Shown here one piece after another: positions 15,097-23,901 of a DNA stretch of 37,647 bases (its first letter is position 1; the number at the start of each line of letters is the position of its first letter). Position numbers and translations under genes: made by a program. Source of the stretch: Anaerolineaceae bacterium UBA4799 (GTDB lineage: Bacteria > Chloroflexota > Anaerolineae > Anaerolineales > Anaerolineaceae); contig DHGL01000026.1 of NCBI GenBank assembly GCA_002402725.1, positions 420-38,066 on the forward strand. Direction: 5' to 3'. The notes beneath the pieces were generated by a model, which did not search any database, was not told where the DNA came from, and saw nothing but the letters and a program-made list of their open reading frames with translations.

Positions 15097-16437
15097 ATGA
15101 TGGATAAAAAAGAACTTTTCGCACGGGTGGAAGCAGATGATGTGCGTTTCATCTCCTTCCAGTTTTCTGATGTGACCGGAACGGTGAAGAGCGTGGATAC
15201 GCCGATCTCACGACTGGAAGACGCGGTGAACCAGGGCATCTGGTTCGACGGTTCGTCGGTTGAGGGATTTGCGCGCATCCAGGAAAGCGATATGCGCCTG
15301 GTGCCAGATATCGACACGTACGCGGTACTGCCCTGGTCGCCACAGAACATGCGCCGCGCGCGCCTGTTCTGCGATATCTACAACCCGGATGGTACGCCCT
15401 TTGCGGGCGACCCGCGTGGCAACTTGCGCCGGCAGCTGACAGAACTAGAAAAGCGCGGTATGCGATTCATGGTAGGCTCTGAGCCTGAGTTCTTCCTTTT
15501 CCGACGCAATGGCAGCACGGATATCCGCCCGGTACCGCATGATGTGGGCGGCTACTTCGACTTTTCCCCGAACGACGAGGCGGTACGTGTACGCACAGAA
15601 CTGATGCAAGCCCTTGACTCGATGGGACTGGAAGTGGAGGTGGGGCACCATGAGTGCGCGCTGGGGCAGCACGAGATTGATTTTCACTTCAGCAGCGCCT
15701 TGCGCTCCGCGGATAATGTGCTGACACTCAAGTACACGGTGAAGGCCATCGCCGCGCAGAATGGTTTGATCGCATCCTTCATGCCCAAGCCTATCTTTGG
15801 CATCAACGGCTCGGGGATGCACTGTCACCAATCGCTTTTTGACCTTAAGGGCAATAACCTGTTCTATGATGCGGTTGACGAGTTCAACTTGTCTCCGCTG
15901 GCATACAATTTTATCGCCGGGCAACTGGCGAACGCGCACGCTTTTTCAGCGGTAACCGCGCCGACAGTCAATTCCTATAAGCGGCTGGTGCCAGGGTACG
16001 AGGCTCCGGTGTACGTGGGTTGGGCGCAGACCAACCGCTCCGCCCTGATTCGCATCCCCCGCCCGATGGAAGGCATGACCACCGCGGTGCGCGTGGAGCT
16101 GCGCTGTCCAGACCCGTCGTGCAATCCATACCTGGCGTATTCCAGCATGCTGGCTGCCGCGCTGTACGGTATTGATCACAAGCTCACTCCTCCGGAACCG
16201 CTGAATGATGTGAATGTTTATGAATTAACGCGCGAGGAACGGAAGCATCTGAACATTGTTGAACTCCCGGGGTCACTGCGCGAGGCATTAATGGAATTGG
16301 AAAATAATGACGTTATTAAATGCGCCCTCGGAGAGACACTATACGATGCTTTCGTGCGCGCGAAATGGTCTGAGTGGGACAACTACCGCCTGGATGTGAC
16401 CGACTGGGAACTGGTGCGGTACCTGGAAACAGCGTAA
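15097..16437 (+). CDS. glnA: Glutamine synthetase, type I
   Basis: Makes glutamine from glutamate, ammonia and ATP; a cytosolic dodecamer in this family. The 446 residues show the beta-grasp domain with FQFSDVTGTVKSVD and FDGSSVEGF (about 50-58). The catalytic domain has GSEPEFFLF (metal-binding Glu), HHECALGQHEIDF, KPIFGINGSGMHCHQSL (about 228-245), TVNSYKRLVPGYEAP and NRSALIRIP. Length and order fit the GSI-alpha (Bacillus-like) group. I see no clear adenylylation loop, as expected for that group. AGGAG is 4 bases from ATG 15097 and 7 from ATG 15100, so translation may begin MDKKELF. It is the first gene after the glmS-like ribozyme and has its own promoter and terminator. Confidence 0.96.
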   Translation: MMDKKELFARVEADDVRFISFQFSDVTGTVKSVDTPISRLEDAVNQGIWFDGSSVEGFARIQESDMRLVPDIDTYAVLPWSPQNMRRARLFCDIYNPDGTPFAGDPRGNLRRQLTELEKRGMRFMVGSEPEFFLFRRNGSTDIRPVPHDVGGYFDFSPNDEAVRVRTELMQALDSMGLEVEVGHHECALGQHEIDFHFSSALRSADNVLTLKYTVKAIAAQNGLIASFMPKPIFGINGSGMHCHQSLFDLKGNNLFYDAVDEFNLSPLAYNFIAGQLANAHAFSAVTAPTVNSYKRLVPGYEAPVYVGWAQTNRSALIRIPRPMEGMTTAVRVELRCPDPSCNPYLAYSSMLAAALYGIDHKLTPPEPLNDVNVYELTREERKHLNIVELPGSLREALMELENNDVIKCALGETLYDAFVRAKWSEWDNYRLDVTDWELVRYLETA

Positions 16438-16456
16438 GCGGTTTGTTCGAATTCAT

Positions 16457-16492
16457 AAACCCCTCGTGATTTCGACCGGGGGGTTGGGTTTG
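16457..16492 (+). terminator. Probable terminator after glnA
   Basis: AACCCCTC (16458-16465) pairs with GGGGGGTT (16478-16485), one G-U pair, then GGGTTTGTT. The T-run is weak. It stands between convergent genes. Confidence 0.5.
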
Positions 16493-16518
16493 TTGAAATA
16501 CGAGTTAACGGTACCCGT

Positions 16519-18099
16519 TCAGGGCGTGATGGCTGCCTGGAGACAGACCAGGAATTGATTTGCCAGTCCTCGGGGCTCGCTTTGGCTGATGGCTAGAATA
16601 GGGCGGGAGATTCTAACCAACTTGGAACCATCCATGACTTGAATGACTTTCACTGAAGCATCTGCAGCCCGCTCGGGCAGGAACCCGAGCGTATTTACTT
16701 TAGCGGCGATTTCCTGCTTCATAAGTTCCGGGGAGGGAACGAGGTAAGAGGTTGCCGTTGATACAGTTGGCCCACTCAGGATAGTCTCGTCAAATATCCG
16801 GCGTGTATCATCTTCTTCAGGATAGAGCAGTAAGTCCACGGGTTGGTCAATCAAGTCATCCATTTGCCCTTCAGAAAAACACTCAGGGCAGGCAATTTGA
16901 ACCTGTCCCCAGGTATCAATTTCATCAGAGAGTATGGGCTGCAGCAGGGCAAGGGGTAACTTCTGCAAGGGATTATCCGGGTTGACAATAAAGGCCAGGT
17001 TGTCTTCCCCGATAACCATAGCTTTCTGATTTAATAAAGGTGGTTCACCCCACCTCAGTTGAACTTCATCACCGCTGTCTGAACCCGCGTCAACTATGAG
17101 CGCAGCGAAACCGGGGATGGAGGCTGCGCAGGAACTGGTAGGCGCTCGCAGCCAATCCAGTGAGGGAGAGATCTCAAGTGGCATGGTTTCCTCGATGACA
17201 GCCGGTGATAAGAGAGGGCTCTCTGCGCTGGCAGTCGCGGAAGAACCAAAAGGCGCCCCCGCAAGGTTGGAGTTGGATTGACGGATGCCGCTGACAATGA
17301 GCACAGCTGAGCCCATCAATACGCAATAAACGGCGAAGTAAATTAGAGAGCGCTTTGAAAGAAAAGACAGCAGCCAGCGAATTGAAAAGTACCCTACCAC
17401 TCCTGCAGCCACAAAACCGACAAGAACGATTGGCAGGAAGGCACCTAAATCAGGGATATCAAAGAGATCTGGCAAACTGAAGACACCCGCCGCGAGCATG
17501 ACGGGAATGGACATGAGGAATGCGAAGCGCGCCGCCGCAGGACGGTCAAAATTGCGCGTCATGCCGCCGGTGATGGTTGAACCGGAGCGGGAGATGCCCG
17601 GAAAAATAGAGAAAGCCTGAAAAACCCCCACCCACAACGCGTCCTTCCAGGTCATTTTTTCAAGCGGGCGACTGCGGCGGCCAAAAATTTCTGCCCCGAC
17701 CAGGAAGATGGCAGTAACGAAAAGGAAAAAAGCGGTTAGCCTGGGATTGTTGAACGCAGCTTCAACCTTGTCTTTGAGAAAAATCCCGGCGAGACCAGCA
17801 GGGATAGTGGCGAGCACCAGAAACCAACCCATGCGCGCATCTTCCTCCGCGAAGGGTTTTCGATGGATGATTCCGGTCACGAAGGCCTTGATGATAGCCC
17901 AGAGATCTTGCCAGAAATAAATGACGACTGCAACCAATGTGCCGAGTTGAACCAGTACATCGAACGGGAATATCTGGCTCTCGGGGATAGTCCAGTTGAA
18001 TATGAATGGCACCAATACCAGGTGCGCTGATGAAGATATCGGTAAAAATTCCGTGAGCCCCTGGATGATTCCCAAAATGAGGGATTGCAAAATACTCAT
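16519..18099 (-). CDS. uppP: Undecaprenyl-diphosphatase fused to a PstS-like binding domain
   Basis: Residues 1-272 are a full UppP/BacA membrane phosphatase, which recycles undecaprenyl diphosphate for cell wall synthesis. The E17-containing GLTEFLPISSSAH motif (15-26) and PGISRSGST motif (167-175) form the active site, with about eight membrane segments. Normal UppP ends near here. This protein continues for 250 residues: a Ser/Ala-rich linker (275-300), then a soluble region. VIGEDNLAFIVNPDNP, LLQPILSDEIDTWGQV, YPEEDDTRRIFDETIL and NTLGFLPERAADASVKVI in it follow the PstS/type 2 periplasmic binding protein pattern. The fusion suggests phosphate or ligand binding coupled to the phosphatase, which is inference. 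The ATG overlaps the tgt stop by 4 bases. Confidence 0.9.
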   Translation of the reverse strand: MSILQSLILGIIQGLTEFLPISSSAHLVLVPFIFNWTIPESQIFPFDVLVQLGTLVAVVIYFWQDLWAIIKAFVTGIIHRKPFAEEDARMGWFLVLATIPAGLAGIFLKDKVEAAFNNPRLTAFFLFVTAIFLVGAEIFGRRSRPLEKMTWKDALWVGVFQAFSIFPGISRSGSTITGGMTRNFDRPAAARFAFLMSIPVMLAAGVFSLPDLFDIPDLGAFLPIVLVGFVAAGVVGYFSIRWLLSFLSKRSLIYFAVYCVLMGSAVLIVSGIRQSNSNLAGAPFGSSATASAESPLLSPAVIEETMPLEISPSLDWLRAPTSSCAASIPGFAALIVDAGSDSGDEVQLRWGEPPLLNQKAMVIGEDNLAFIVNPDNPLQKLPLALLQPILSDEIDTWGQVQIACPECFSEGQMDDLIDQPVDLLLYPEEDDTRRIFDETILSGPTVSTATSYLVPSPELMKQEIAAKVNTLGFLPERAADASVKVIQVMDGSKLVRISRPILAISQSEPRGLANQFLVCLQAAITP

Positions 18100-19217
18100 T
18101 TTTGCTCCTTAATTTTATAAGCTTCCAGGAAGGCAGAGGCGAATTGCGGGTAGTTGGCATCAAGGATGGCCGTGCGTGCCTGCTTCACGAGGTCAACCAG
18201 GAACTGGATGTTATGGATTGAGATGAGCGTGGCGGAGAGCATTTCTTTGGCGATGATCAGATGACGCAGATAAGCGCGCGAGAAGTGCTGGCATGTATAA
18301 CAATGGCATGTGTCATCAATTGGGTTAATATCACGCGCAAATATGCTGTTCATCAGGTTAACGCGTCCGTTTGGAGTGAAAGCAGACTGGTGGCGTGCCA
18401 GCCGGGTGGGCAGAACGCAGTCGAAGATATCCACCCCGCGTAAGATGCCGTTCACCAGGTCTTCAGGAGAACCGACGCCCATGAGATAGCGGGGTTTAGC
18501 GCGCGGCAAGAGGGGAGTGACCTCCTCAAGCGCAGCGTGCATCTGCCGCTTGGTCTCGCCGACTGAAAGCCCGCCGATAGCGATACCGGGCAGGTCAAAT
18601 GAAGCAACAAAGCGCGCGGATTCGCGGCGTAGTTCCGGAAAAATTCCACCCTGGACGATGCCAAACAGCGCCTGGTCGGGCCGTGTTTTGGCTTTGACGC
18701 AGCGTTCCAGCCAGGCATGGGTTCGGTCTAACGCAACACGGCTGTATACCAGGTCATCGGGAACTGCGCACTCATCGAAAGCCATGACGATATCAGCGCC
18801 GAGTTGCTCCTGAACCTTTATGGAGCTTTCAGGCGTAAAGCGCTGCATCGAGCCGTCGATATGGCTTTTAAAAGTCACGCCGTCTTCATCCACTTTGCGC
18901 GTGTCAGAGAGCGAAAACACCTGAAAGCCGCCGGAGTCGGTGAGTATGGGCTTTTTCCATTGCATGAATTGGTGCAAGCCACCGTGCGCCGCCACCAGCT
19001 CAGCACCGGGACGCAGGTAGAGGTGGTATGTATTGGCCAGCACAAGCGTGGCGCCGGTTTGCTCAAGTTGCGCGGGGGTGACGGCTTTTACCGTAGCCTG
19101 GGTGCCTACAGGAGCAAAAACAGGTGTCTCAAGTGGACCATGCGGTGTGAAGAAAATACCAGCTCTGGCCGAATCCTGTTCCTTGAGCAGGTTGAAGGAG
19201 AACTTGGTTTGTTCCAT
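18096..19217 (-). CDS. tgt: tRNA-guanine transglycosylase (queuine tRNA-ribosyltransferase)
   Basis: Exchanges guanine 34 of tRNAs with GUN anticodons for preQ1 in queuosine synthesis. The 373 residues have the catalytic-pocket motif TDSGGFQVFSLS (D94), AFDECA, GIVQGGIFPELR, GGLSVGE, and FDCVLPTRLAR with the nucleophilic Asp. The zinc site C-x-C-x2-C...H is seen in TCHCYTCQHFSRAYLRHL. After VLPTRLAR the usual NG is replaced by HQS, a mild deviation. It lies 9 bases downstream of the transporter gene and overlaps uppP by 4 bases, so the three appear co-transcribed. Confidence 0.95.
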   Translation of the reverse strand: MEQTKFSFNLLKEQDSARAGIFFTPHGPLETPVFAPVGTQATVKAVTPAQLEQTGATLVLANTYHLYLRPGAELVAAHGGLHQFMQWKKPILTDSGGFQVFSLSDTRKVDEDGVTFKSHIDGSMQRFTPESSIKVQEQLGADIVMAFDECAVPDDLVYSRVALDRTHAWLERCVKAKTRPDQALFGIVQGGIFPELRRESARFVASFDLPGIAIGGLSVGETKRQMHAALEEVTPLLPRAKPRYLMGVGSPEDLVNGILRGVDIFDCVLPTRLARHQSAFTPNGRVNLMNSIFARDINPIDDTCHCYTCQHFSRAYLRHLIIAKEMLSATLISIHNIQFLVDLVKQARTAILDANYPQFASAFLEAYKIKEQK

Positions 19218-19226
19218 GGAGATGTA

Positions 19227-21023
19227 TTATAGTCCCCAATAGAGTTTGATTTCGAAGATGATGATCAAATAAGCCGCGATAGTGAGGGGAAGCCCAACCT
19301 TTAGATAATCTTTGAAAGCGTAACCGCCGGGGTTCATGACCATGATGTTTACAGGGTGACCCAATGGAGAGATGAAAGCCAGCGAACAGCCCATGGCAAC
19401 CGCCATAGCGAAAGGCTGCGCGTCGATGCCTAATCCCTGGGCTGTGACAAGTGCCAAAGGGATCATTACAATGGCGGTGACCTGCCCGCTCATGAGCAGT
19501 GTGAGGAGCATGGAAACTAATAGAAACACCGCGACCAGGAAAATGGGTGGCGCATTACCGATGAGACCAAGAGCGTTGGATACTGCCATCTCTGCCAATC
19601 CAGTTGTCTGGAGCGCTATACTCAATGGCCATAGGCCGGCGATAAGGAAAATGGCTTTCCATTCAATGCTGCGGTACGCATCGTTCATTCCGACGCTGCC
19701 TGTGAGAATGAGCAGCACAGCGCCTCCCATTACCACCAGCGCCACCGGCAAGATGCCCAGCGCGGCGATGGTGAGGGTGACAAGGGTGATGAGGATTGTC
19801 AACAACCCTTTGCGCGGCAGCAGCACCGCGTCAGGGTCCTCTTCGAGGACGATAAGGTCCTCGCTTTTCTTGAGATTGCGGATTTGAATAGAAGGACCCT
19901 GGACGAGAAGAGCATCGCCAAAGTGCAGACTCATCTCAGTGTAATCATCTTCAATCGGCTTGCCGCCACGCCAGATACCCACCACGTTCAACTGGTAGCG
20001 TTCGCGAAAGTCAAGCTCGTGGATCGATTTGCCAATAAACCGCGAATGAGGGGAAATGATGATCTCAGCCAGAGGATGGGCTTCATCAGATACCTTGAAA
20101 TCGGTGATATTTACCGGAGAAACCCGCAGGTTCAGGGGTGCAGTGTCTTCATCATTCGCTCTACCGCGAGCAACCAGGATATCCCCTGGTTTGAGAATTG
20201 TACAGGGGTCAGGGGAAAAAATATATTCTTTTCCCCTGATAATCGCAAGAATGTTCACATGCACCCGATTGTACCAATGCCCATTTTCAATGGATTTTCC
20301 AGTCATTTCAGAATCTGGCAGGAGTTCGATTTTAACCAGGTTCTTTCTCACCTGGTAGAAATCACTCAATTTCTCCGTGAATTCACGCCGGTCTTCCATT
20401 TTGTTGGCCAGGGTTTTGGCAGGAAGGAGATGGATACCAATAAATGACAGGTAGAGAATCCCCATCACCATCACAGGACCGCCAATTGGAAAATAATCCA
20501 GCAAGCCGAAATAAGGCAAACCTGCATCCTTGAGCGCGCCGCTAACGATAATATTGGAAGTCGTTAATAATGTCGCCATTCCGCCCAGAATGGTGCCGAA
20601 TGCCAGCGGCATGAGCAGGCGTGACGGCGAGATCCTGCTCCTGCGGGATAAAGACATCACCGCCGGTAGGAGCACCCCGACAGCCGCGATGTTATTCATG
20701 AATAGGGATACTATCGCACCGAATAGAGAGACGAGGAGAACGACCAACTTTTCGTTGCCGTTGCCTACCTTGTGGATGATTTTGCCGAGGGAATTGGTCG
20801 CACCAGTAAGTTGAAGTGCGATGGAAATTATCGAGATACCAAGAATGGTCATGACGGCGGAACTGCTGAAGCCGGAAAATGCCTCATTGGCACCAACCAC
20901 TCCCGTCAAACCGAGGGTAACCATAACGATAATGGCTACCAGGTCGGCGCGGACACGGTTTGTGGCGAACAGAATGACCGCAAGGCTAAAAATGATGAGG
21001 GTGATAATTTGTTGTGGGGTCAC
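19227..21023 (-). CDS. DASS/SLC13-type transporter with two TrkA-C domains
   Basis: The 598 residues have an N-terminal half-transporter (about 1-200) with conserved MNNIAAVGVLLP and TSNIIVSGAL segments. Two cytosolic TrkA-C/RCK_C domains follow (about 220-400; KIELLPDSEMTGKSIENG and EIIISPHSRFIGKSIHELDF). The second membrane half (about 410-598) has SGQVTAIVMIPLAL and the SPLGHPVNIMVMNPGGY motif. This is the layout of divalent anion:Na+ symporters of the SAC1/CitT-like type, which carry sulfate, phosphate, arsenite or dicarboxylates. The substrate cannot be read. The start is GTG at 21023 with a weak GGAAA. Confidence 0.85.
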   Translation of the reverse strand: MTPQQIITLIIFSLAVILFATNRVRADLVAIIVMVTLGLTGVVGANEAFSGFSSSAVMTILGISIISIALQLTGATNSLGKIIHKVGNGNEKLVVLLVSLFGAIVSLFMNNIAAVGVLLPAVMSLSRRSRISPSRLLMPLAFGTILGGMATLLTTSNIIVSGALKDAGLPYFGLLDYFPIGGPVMVMGILYLSFIGIHLLPAKTLANKMEDRREFTEKLSDFYQVRKNLVKIELLPDSEMTGKSIENGHWYNRVHVNILAIIRGKEYIFSPDPCTILKPGDILVARGRANDEDTAPLNLRVSPVNITDFKVSDEAHPLAEIIISPHSRFIGKSIHELDFRERYQLNVVGIWRGGKPIEDDYTEMSLHFGDALLVQGPSIQIRNLKKSEDLIVLEEDPDAVLLPRKGLLTILITLVTLTIAALGILPVALVVMGGAVLLILTGSVGMNDAYRSIEWKAIFLIAGLWPLSIALQTTGLAEMAVSNALGLIGNAPPIFLVAVFLLVSMLLTLLMSGQVTAIVMIPLALVTAQGLGIDAQPFAMAVAMGCSLAFISPLGHPVNIMVMNPGGYAFKDYLKVGLPLTIAAYLIIIFEIKLYWGL

Positions 21024-21075
21024 TTTCCGATTACATCCATGCCTATATTTTACTTGAAAGACCTTAAGACGATAG

Positions 21076-21130
21076 ACTGCCGGAAACTGCCGGTAACTGC
21101 CTTGCGGCTGACTGGCTGCTCGTTTATACT
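21076..21130 (+). promoter_or_regulatory. Promoter of recJ with upstream 10-mer repeats
   Basis: TTGCGG (21102-21107), 17 bases, TATACT (21125-21130). Directly upstream are ACTGCCGGAA, ACTGCCGGTA and ACTGCC (21076-21101), a 10-bp tandem repeat that ends at the -35 box. Confidence 0.6.
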
Positions 21131-21202
21131 TGAGCGGAATTTGTCACGCCAATCGTTCTTTTATCGAAAAGCGAGCCCATCCAACAAAACAAGGAATTAC
21201 CG

Positions 21203-22915
21203 ATGCCCGACAGGAATCATACCAAACGGTGGGAGACTTACCCGAAAATCGATGGTGCTGCCGAGGCAGCGCTTTCAGATTATCCACAACTTTTTCGGCA
21301 GCTGCTTTACAATCGCGGCATTTGCACAGCAGAGGACGCCCGCAAATATCTTTCCTACGATGGCGAACTCGCGGACCCTTTCTTATTGCTCGATCTTGAA
21401 TCGGCAGTCAACAGGCTGATCTCAGCATTCGACAACGGTGAAAAAGTTGTTGTTTATGGAGATTATGATGTTGATGGCGTCACCGCGACCGTGATGATGG
21501 TTGAAGTGATGCAAAGACTGGGCGGAATCGTCGAACCTTACATTCCCAATCGCTTTGAAGAAGGATATGGACTCAACGATGAAGCCATTCATGTGCTTGC
21601 CAGAAAGCACGGCGCGAGCATCATCTTAACTGTCGATTGTGGTATTCGCTCCCCGCGTGAGGCTATAACCGCCAAGAACCTGGGTGTGGACTTGATCATC
21701 AGCGACCATCACTTCCCTAAAGGAGATTTGCCCGCGGGTTACGCTGTCATTTGCCCCAAACAGGAAAACGATCCATATCCGTACAAAGACCTGGCCGGGG
21801 TGGGGGTGGCCTATAAAATTGCGCAGGGATTATTTATAAAAAAGGGTATGGACGTTCGTAAAGCGGATGAGTGGCTTGACCTGGTGGCACTGGGCACGGT
21901 TGCGGATATGCTCCCATTGACTGGCGAGAATCGGTTAATGGTTGCCAGGGGACTTAATTACCTCAAGCAAGGTAACCGGGTTGGTTTGAACGCTCTGATA
22001 GGCGTATCGGGACGTGATGTGCGCCAGGTAACCGCTACAGATATTGGCTTTATGCTAGGACCGAGGTTGAACGCCGCCGGAAGGATGGAATCAGCCCTGC
22101 AAGCCTACGACTTGCTGATCTCGAAATCGAGTGTTGAAGCGGTTAAAGCGGCTCAGATATTGGATAATCAGAACTCGGAAAGACAAAAAGCCACACTGGT
22201 AGCGCAAGAAAAAGCCCAGTTGTCAGTGACTAACCTTGAGTCGACTTATATCATCACTGCGTTTGACAGTGAGTACAGCTCAGGGATCGTCGGGTTGGTG
22301 GCTTCCAGGCTGGTAGAAAAATTCCACCGGCCGGCAATTGTGGGGGAGCGGTTGGAGGAAACCATTCGCGCGTCCTGCAGGAGCATTAATGGCTTTCATA
22401 TCACTAAGGCTTTGGATGAATGTGCTGACTTGCTGGTACGCCATGGCGGGCATGAAATGGCGGCAGGTTTCACAGTACGGCTGGAGAATGAGGAAAAATT
22501 AACGGCGCGCTTACAGGAAATCGCTGCCAGGGAACTGGGGGCGAAGGACTTGCGCCCAATGCTGAAGGCTGACCTGGAGATTGAGTTATGCCGGTTTAAA
22601 CCAGAATACTATGGCATGATAGACCAGTTGCAGCCGACGGGCATGGGAAACCCCGCGCCATTGTTTATTTCCCGGGGCGTAATAGTGGAACGCATGCAGG
22701 TAATGGGAAAGGAAAGTTCACACCTCAGTTTTTCAGTACAGGGTAGCCCCATCAACCGGGCGGTTGCGTTTAACCAGGCTGGCTGGTATCAAACCTGGTA
22801 TGAAGAAAAACCACGTTTTGATATTGCCTATACTATCGATGTCAATCATTACAACGGCATGGCGACATTACAATTGAACATAAAAGATATGAAGATATCA
22901 GCGGTTGGTTTCTGA
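21203..22915 (+). CDS. recJ: Single-stranded-DNA-specific exonuclease RecJ
   Basis: 5'-3' exonuclease on single-stranded DNA in recombination and mismatch repair. The 570 residues have the DHH phosphoesterase motifs: VVYGDYDVDGVTA (84-96), VDCGIRS, SDHHFPKGDLP (the DHH motif), and LGTVADMLPL. The DHHA1 domain follows with GGHEMAAGFTV and an OB-like C-terminal part. AAGGAA precedes the ATG. The stop codon TGA is immediately followed by the ATG of the next gene. Confidence 0.95.
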   Translation: MPDRNHTKRWETYPKIDGAAEAALSDYPQLFRQLLYNRGICTAEDARKYLSYDGELADPFLLLDLESAVNRLISAFDNGEKVVVYGDYDVDGVTATVMMVEVMQRLGGIVEPYIPNRFEEGYGLNDEAIHVLARKHGASIILTVDCGIRSPREAITAKNLGVDLIISDHHFPKGDLPAGYAVICPKQENDPYPYKDLAGVGVAYKIAQGLFIKKGMDVRKADEWLDLVALGTVADMLPLTGENRLMVARGLNYLKQGNRVGLNALIGVSGRDVRQVTATDIGFMLGPRLNAAGRMESALQAYDLLISKSSVEAVKAAQILDNQNSERQKATLVAQEKAQLSVTNLESTYIITAFDSEYSSGIVGLVASRLVEKFHRPAIVGERLEETIRASCRSINGFHITKALDECADLLVRHGGHEMAAGFTVRLENEEKLTARLQEIAARELGAKDLRPMLKADLEIELCRFKPEYYGMIDQLQPTGMGNPAPLFISRGVIVERMQVMGKESSHLSFSVQGSPINRAVAFNQAGWYQTWYEEKPRFDIAYTIDVNHYNGMATLQLNIKDMKISAVGF

Positions 22916-23833
22916 ATGAGAAAACCACCGAGCAGAATCAAAGCCATCCTCTTGAGTTTTTTGGTGGTAGTTATCTGGTCTTCTTCCTGGGTGCTCATCA
23001 AAATTGGGCTGCGGGATATCCCTGCACTCACTTTTGCCGGGCTGCGTTATTTTTTGGCTTTCCTTTTTTTAGTGCCTTTCATATTTCAAAAAAATGTCAG
23101 GCAACAGCTCAGGGATTTTAGCAAGAGTGACTGGTGGTTGATCATTTTGATGGGATTCTTTTCTTATTTTATCGCCCAGGGAACTCAGTTCTTAAGTCTG
23201 AACTACCTGCCAGCAACCACCTTAAGCCTGTTACTCAACCTGACCTCGATTCTGGTCACAATTTCGGCGATTTTTCTCATTAAGGAGTTTCCGACGGAAG
23301 TGCAGGTATTGGGTGTACTGATAAACCTTGCAGGCATGTTCGTCTTCTTTTACCCTGAAGGCTTCGCAGGCAACTCCATCCTCGGGTTTGTTTTTGGAGT
23401 AATGTGTCTATTAGCAAACACAATCGGATCACTGGTTGGACGGAAGGTTAATTCTGGCGGGAGAGTAAACCCAATTGCGGTCACTTTGGCAGCTATGGGA
23501 ATCGGATCCATCCCGATGTTGGCAACCGGTCTGCTATGGCAGGGCTTACCTCAACTAAACACTCAGAGCCTGGTAATCATCCTGGTGCTGGCGCTGGTGA
23601 ACACATCATTCACCTTTGTTTTATGGAATTACGCGCTACAGACGCTAACTGCCGTGGAATCCTCCATCATCAATGGCACCATGTTGGTTTTCGTTACCAT
23701 TTTCTCGTGGATCTTTCTAAACGAGACTTTGGATCTGGCGGGGATTCTGGGGCTTGTATTGGCATTTTTAGGCGCGATCATTGTAAATATCAGATTTGAA
23801 AGGAAGCGTTCGCACCGCCCCATAGTGAATTAA
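22916..23833 (+). CDS. EamA/DMT-family membrane transporter
   Basis: The 305 residues contain about ten hydrophobic segments in two homologous halves. WSSSWVLIKIGLRDIPALTFAGLRYF is the typical first EamA repeat and ALQTLTAVESSIINGTMLVFVTIFSWIFLNETL the typical second. Members export metabolites or amino acids; the substrate is not predictable. Its ATG abuts the recJ stop, so translation is coupled. The basic C-terminal tail lies in the cytosol by the positive-inside rule. Confidence 0.85.
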   Translation: MRKPPSRIKAILLSFLVVVIWSSSWVLIKIGLRDIPALTFAGLRYFLAFLFLVPFIFQKNVRQQLRDFSKSDWWLIILMGFFSYFIAQGTQFLSLNYLPATTLSLLLNLTSILVTISAIFLIKEFPTEVQVLGVLINLAGMFVFFYPEGFAGNSILGFVFGVMCLLANTIGSLVGRKVNSGGRVNPIAVTLAAMGIGSIPMLATGLLWQGLPQLNTQSLVIILVLALVNTSFTFVLWNYALQTLTAVESSIINGTMLVFVTIFSWIFLNETLDLAGILGLVLAFLGAIIVNIRFERKRSHRPIVN

Positions 23834-23847
23834 TCCCCCCGTTGGCA

Positions 23848-23856
23848 TGCTATAAT
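23848..23856 (+). promoter_or_regulatory. Extended -10 promoter of the AAA+ ATPase gene
   Basis: TGCTATAAT (23848-23856) is a perfect extended -10 with no clear -35. It begins 14 bases after the transporter stop. Confidence 0.55.
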
Positions 23857-23901
23857 TATTTTTGCTGCATTCATCCAATTTATTTTTTGCGGAGGGTCTT
23901 T

